A DNA stretch of 64,000 nt from Neorhizobium petrolearium (GTDB lineage Bacteria > Pseudomonadota > Alphaproteobacteria > Rhizobiales > Rhizobiaceae), in assembly GCF_017873175.1 (NCBI RefSeq), contig NZ_JAGGJW010000002.1, forward strand, positions 124,001 through 188,000, read 5' to 3'. A program made the translations under genes and the position numbers. The notes beneath the pieces are model-generated. The model did no database searches and was not told where the DNA came from. It saw nothing but the letters and a program-made list of their open reading frames with translations. Numbering within the stretch: the stretch's first letter is position 1; each line of letters opens with the position of its first letter. Below are positions 61,884 through 64,000 of the stretch, piece after piece.

Positions 61884-62726
61884 ATGGCCTACGTCACGCC
61901 CGCCGATTTCGTCACCAAAATGATTGATGCCGGCGAATCCAAGATCTTCATGTCCACCCGGGACACGCTCATCCGCGCCTATATGGCAGGGGCGATCCTG
62001 GCATTGGCCGCCGCGTTCGCGGTCACCATCAATGTCCAGACCGGACAGCCGCTCGCCGGCGCCATCCTATTCCCGGTTGGCTTCTGTTTGCTCTATCTGA
62101 TGGGATTCGACCTTCTGACGGGCGTCTTCACACTTGCGCCGCTCGCGCTCATAGACAAGCGCCCCGGGGTCACCCCCGGCGGCGTCTTGCGCAACTGGAG
62201 CCTCGTCTTCATCGGCAATTTCGCCGGCGCGTTGACGGTGGCGGTGATGATGGCCATCGTCTTTACCTTCGGCTTCACCACCGAACCGAATGCGGTCGGT
62301 CAGGCGATCGGCCATATCGGCGAAGGCCGGACGGTGGGCTACGCGGCCCACGGCGCCGGCGGCATGCTGACGCTCTTCATTCGCGGCGTCCTGTGCAACT
62401 GGATGGTCTCCACCGGCGTCGTGGCCGCCATGATGTCTACCTCGGTATCCGGCAAGGTGATCGGAATGTGGATGCCGATCATGCTGTTCTTCTACATGGG
62501 CTTCGAGCACTCCATCGTGAACATGTTCCTCTTCCCCTCGGGTCTGATGCTCGGCGGCAAGTTCTCGATCATGGATTACTTCATCTGGAACGAGATCCCC
62601 ACCGTGGTCGGCAACCTGGTCGGCGGCCTCGCGTTTGTAGGCCTCTCTCTGTATGCGACGCATTCCCGCACGGCTGCAAAGCGGGCGTCGATGGCAAAGA
62701 CCCCGGCCCTCGTTGCCGCTGAATAA
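61884..62726 (+). CDS. nirC: Nitrite transporter NirC (formate/nitrite channel family)
   Basis: A 280-residue FNT-family membrane channel with six spans. It has TRDTLIRAYMAGAILALAAAFAV at the first span, the FNT signature GVLCNWMVSTGV near residue 170, and FFYMGFEHSIVNMF containing the conserved central His. The start at 61884 follows AAGGGG; the frame upstream to 61803 is leader. It imports nitrite for NirB. It is placed between the antiterminator-controlled leader and nirB. Confidence 0.9.
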   Translation: MAYVTPADFVTKMIDAGESKIFMSTRDTLIRAYMAGAILALAAAFAVTINVQTGQPLAGAILFPVGFCLLYLMGFDLLTGVFTLAPLALIDKRPGVTPGGVLRNWSLVFIGNFAGALTVAVMMAIVFTFGFTTEPNAVGQAIGHIGEGRTVGYAAHGAGGMLTLFIRGVLCNWMVSTGVVAAMMSTSVSGKVIGMWMPIMLFFYMGFEHSIVNMFLFPSGLMLGGKFSIMDYFIWNEIPTVVGNLVGGLAFVGLSLYATHSRTAAKRASMAKTPALVAAE

Positions 62727-62808
62727 CGCCACCTTATGGGCTCTGCAGATCAAGCAGAGCCCATCCCCCCAGACTGCATCAGCAGGAATCTGATGGAGAA
62801 ATGAGCGC

Positions 62809-64000
62809 ATGACCGAAAAACTCGTCATCATCGGCAATGGCATGGCCCCGGGGCGCATGCTGGAGCACCTCTTCGAACAGGCGCCCGGTCGCTTTGAGGT
62901 CACGATCTTCAACGCCGAACCGCGCGTCAACTACGACCGCATCATGCTCTCACCGGTCCTTTCCGGCGAAAAGACCTATGAGCAGATCGTTATTCATGGC
63001 GACGGCTGGTACATCGATCATGGCATCACCCTCTACAAGGGTCACAAGATCGTCGCGATCGACCGTGAAAAGAAGACCGTAACGTCTGATCACGGCGTTA
63101 CCGAAAGCTACGACAAGCTGGTGATCGCCACCGGTTCTGTACCGTTCATCATCCCGGTGCCGGGCAAGGACCTGCCTGGCGTCATCACTTATCGCGACCT
63201 CGATGACGTCAACGCCATGCTGCTCGCCGCCCAGTCGCGCGAGAAGGCAATCGTCATCGGCGGCGGCTTGCTGGGGCTCGAAGCCGCGGCCGGCCTTGCC
63301 CAGCGCGGCATGGATGTGACCGTATTGCATGTCATGCCGACGTTGATGGAACGCCAGCTCGACCCCGCCGCCGGCTATCTGCTGCAGAAGGCCGTCGAGG
63401 AGCGCGGCATCAAGGTCCTCTGCAAGGCCAACACCAAACAGATCATCGGCAACGGCAAGGTCGAAGGGGTCGAGCTGGATGACGGTCGTGTCATCCCGGC
63501 AACTCTCGTCGTCATGGCCGTGGGCATCCGCCCGAATGTGACGCTCGCCAAGGAAGCCGGCCTTGCCGTCAACCGCGGCATCGTCGTCGATGCCGGCATG
63601 GGAACCTCGGATGGAGATATCCTGGCGCTTGGCGAATGCGCTGAGGTCGGAGGCCAGGTCTATGGCCTCGTCGCGCCGCTCTATGAAATGGCCCGCGTCG
63701 CAGCGGCTCATCTTGCGGGTGAGACGACGGCCAGCTTCGTCCATCAGGACACACCGACAAAGCTCAAGGTAACGGGCATCGACCTTTATTCGCTTGGCGA
63801 CTTCGCCGATGGTGACGACCGGCAGGAGATCGTGCTTCGCGATGCGACCGCCGGCATCTACAAGCGCCTTGTTATCAAGAACAACCGCATTATCGGTACC
63901 GTTCTCTATGGCGAGACATCCGACGGCGCCTGGTTCAACGATCTGAAGAAGAAGGCAACCGACATCTCCGAGATGCGCGACACGCTGATCTTCGGCCAGG
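62809..64000 (+). CDS. nirB: NirB: NAD(P)H nitrite reductase large subunit (5' part, truncated by window end)
   Basis: An open frame of 397 codons to the window edge. The FAD domain starts TEKLVIIGNGMAPGRMLEHL, with NYDRIMLSPVLSGEKTYEQI, KLVIATGSVPFIIPVPG, and the NAD(P)H-binding GGGLLGLEAAAGLAQRGMDVTVLHV. The part seen covers the FAD/NAD halves; the [2Fe-2S], [4Fe-4S] and sirohaem regions lie beyond the window. It reduces nitrite to ammonium in the cytoplasm. GATGGAGAA precedes the ATG at 62809; the gap to nirC is 82 bases. Confidence 0.93.
   Translation, partial: MTEKLVIIGNGMAPGRMLEHLFEQAPGRFEVTIFNAEPRVNYDRIMLSPVLSGEKTYEQIVIHGDGWYIDHGITLYKGHKIVAIDREKKTVTSDHGVTESYDKLVIATGSVPFIIPVPGKDLPGVITYRDLDDVNAMLLAAQSREKAIVIGGGLLGLEAAAGLAQRGMDVTVLHVMPTLMERQLDPAAGYLLQKAVEERGIKVLCKANTKQIIGNGKVEGVELDDGRVIPATLVVMAVGIRPNVTLAKEAGLAVNRGIVVDAGMGTSDGDILALGECAEVGGQVYGLVAPLYEMARVAAAHLAGETTASFVHQDTPTKLKVTGIDLYSLGDFADGDDRQEIVLRDATAGIYKRLVIKNNRIIGTVLYGETSDGAWFNDLKKKATDISEMRDTLIFGQ

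Overview
The window is about 60% G+C, densely packed, and reads as chromosome or chromid sequence of an alphaproteobacterium of the Rhizobiaceae (Agrobacterium/Rhizobium type). The main reasons are a sulfoquinovosidase that matches the Agrobacterium enzyme type residue for residue at its substrate-recognition positions, a nasT-nasS-nirC-nirB nitrate block, several large ABC uptake operons with local regulators, and short palindromic intergenic elements like those of rhizobia. No rRNA, tRNA, CRISPR array, insertion sequence or prophage was seen. Almost every region is catabolic or transport 'accessory' content. The exceptions are an FtsK-type translocase and the nitrate/nitrite block at the right end.

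Layout. 1-4.7 kb: phosphoribosyltransferase, a small conserved protein, then an XRE-cupin regulator divergent from a flavin monooxygenase plus MFS transporter. 4.7-10.3 kb: globin-coupled chemoreceptor, then TetR with an AruH/AruI-like arginine transaminase/2-ketoarginine decarboxylase pair. 10.3-18.3 kb: DUF763 protein, an aminotransferase, a cytosolic sulfite-oxidase-fold enzyme, and a three-subunit PaoABC-like molybdenum hydroxylase with a divergent TetR. 18.7-24.2 kb: transmembrane chemoreceptor with a CheR tether, MmyB-type XRE regulator with an NTF2-like protein, LysE exporter, and a D-2-hydroxyacid dehydrogenase-like flavoprotein. 24.3-39.2 kb: a likely single transcription unit of about 12 kb (peptide-type ABC transporter, quinone oxidoreductase, HyuB, HyuA, M20 peptidase) divergent from an IclR regulator. 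That regulator is followed by an M28-like peptidase. Matching GAAAC-N3-GTTTC palindromes lie in front of both transcription units. 39.4-42.5 kb: an orphan molybdenum hydroxylase large subunit with its own 17-bp palindrome, and a uridine-kinase-like P-loop kinase.

42.4-57.0 kb is the most interesting part. A CUT1 sugar ABC transporter is divergent from a ROK regulator, which leads a Gfo/Idh/MocA dehydrogenase and a ThuA-like protein. A GH31 sulfoquinovosidase (smoI type) and a GntR/UTRA regulator follow. Divergent from them are a sulfoquinovose monooxygenase (smoC type), a 6-oxo-glucose reductase of the AKR family (smoB type), a flavin reductase (smoA type) and an aminotransferase. Together this is a complete, rearranged sulfo-SMO route for plant sulfolipid sugar: glycoside uptake, hydrolysis to sulfoquinovose, FMNH2-dependent release of sulfite to give 6-oxo-glucose, and NADPH reduction to glucose. 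It has extra genes (ROK, Gfo/Idh/MocA, ThuA, aminotransferase) that the described pathway does not need.

57.0-64 kb: an FtsK/SpoIIIE translocase without the usual membrane domain. It is followed by nasT (ANTAR antiterminator), nasS (nitrate sensor), a leader with a textbook sigma-54 promoter, the nitrite channel nirC, and the 5' part of nirB, which runs off the window.

Two 75-bp copies of a palindromic element sit between convergent gene pairs 6.9 kb apart. They differ at four positions, two of which are a compensatory base-pair change.
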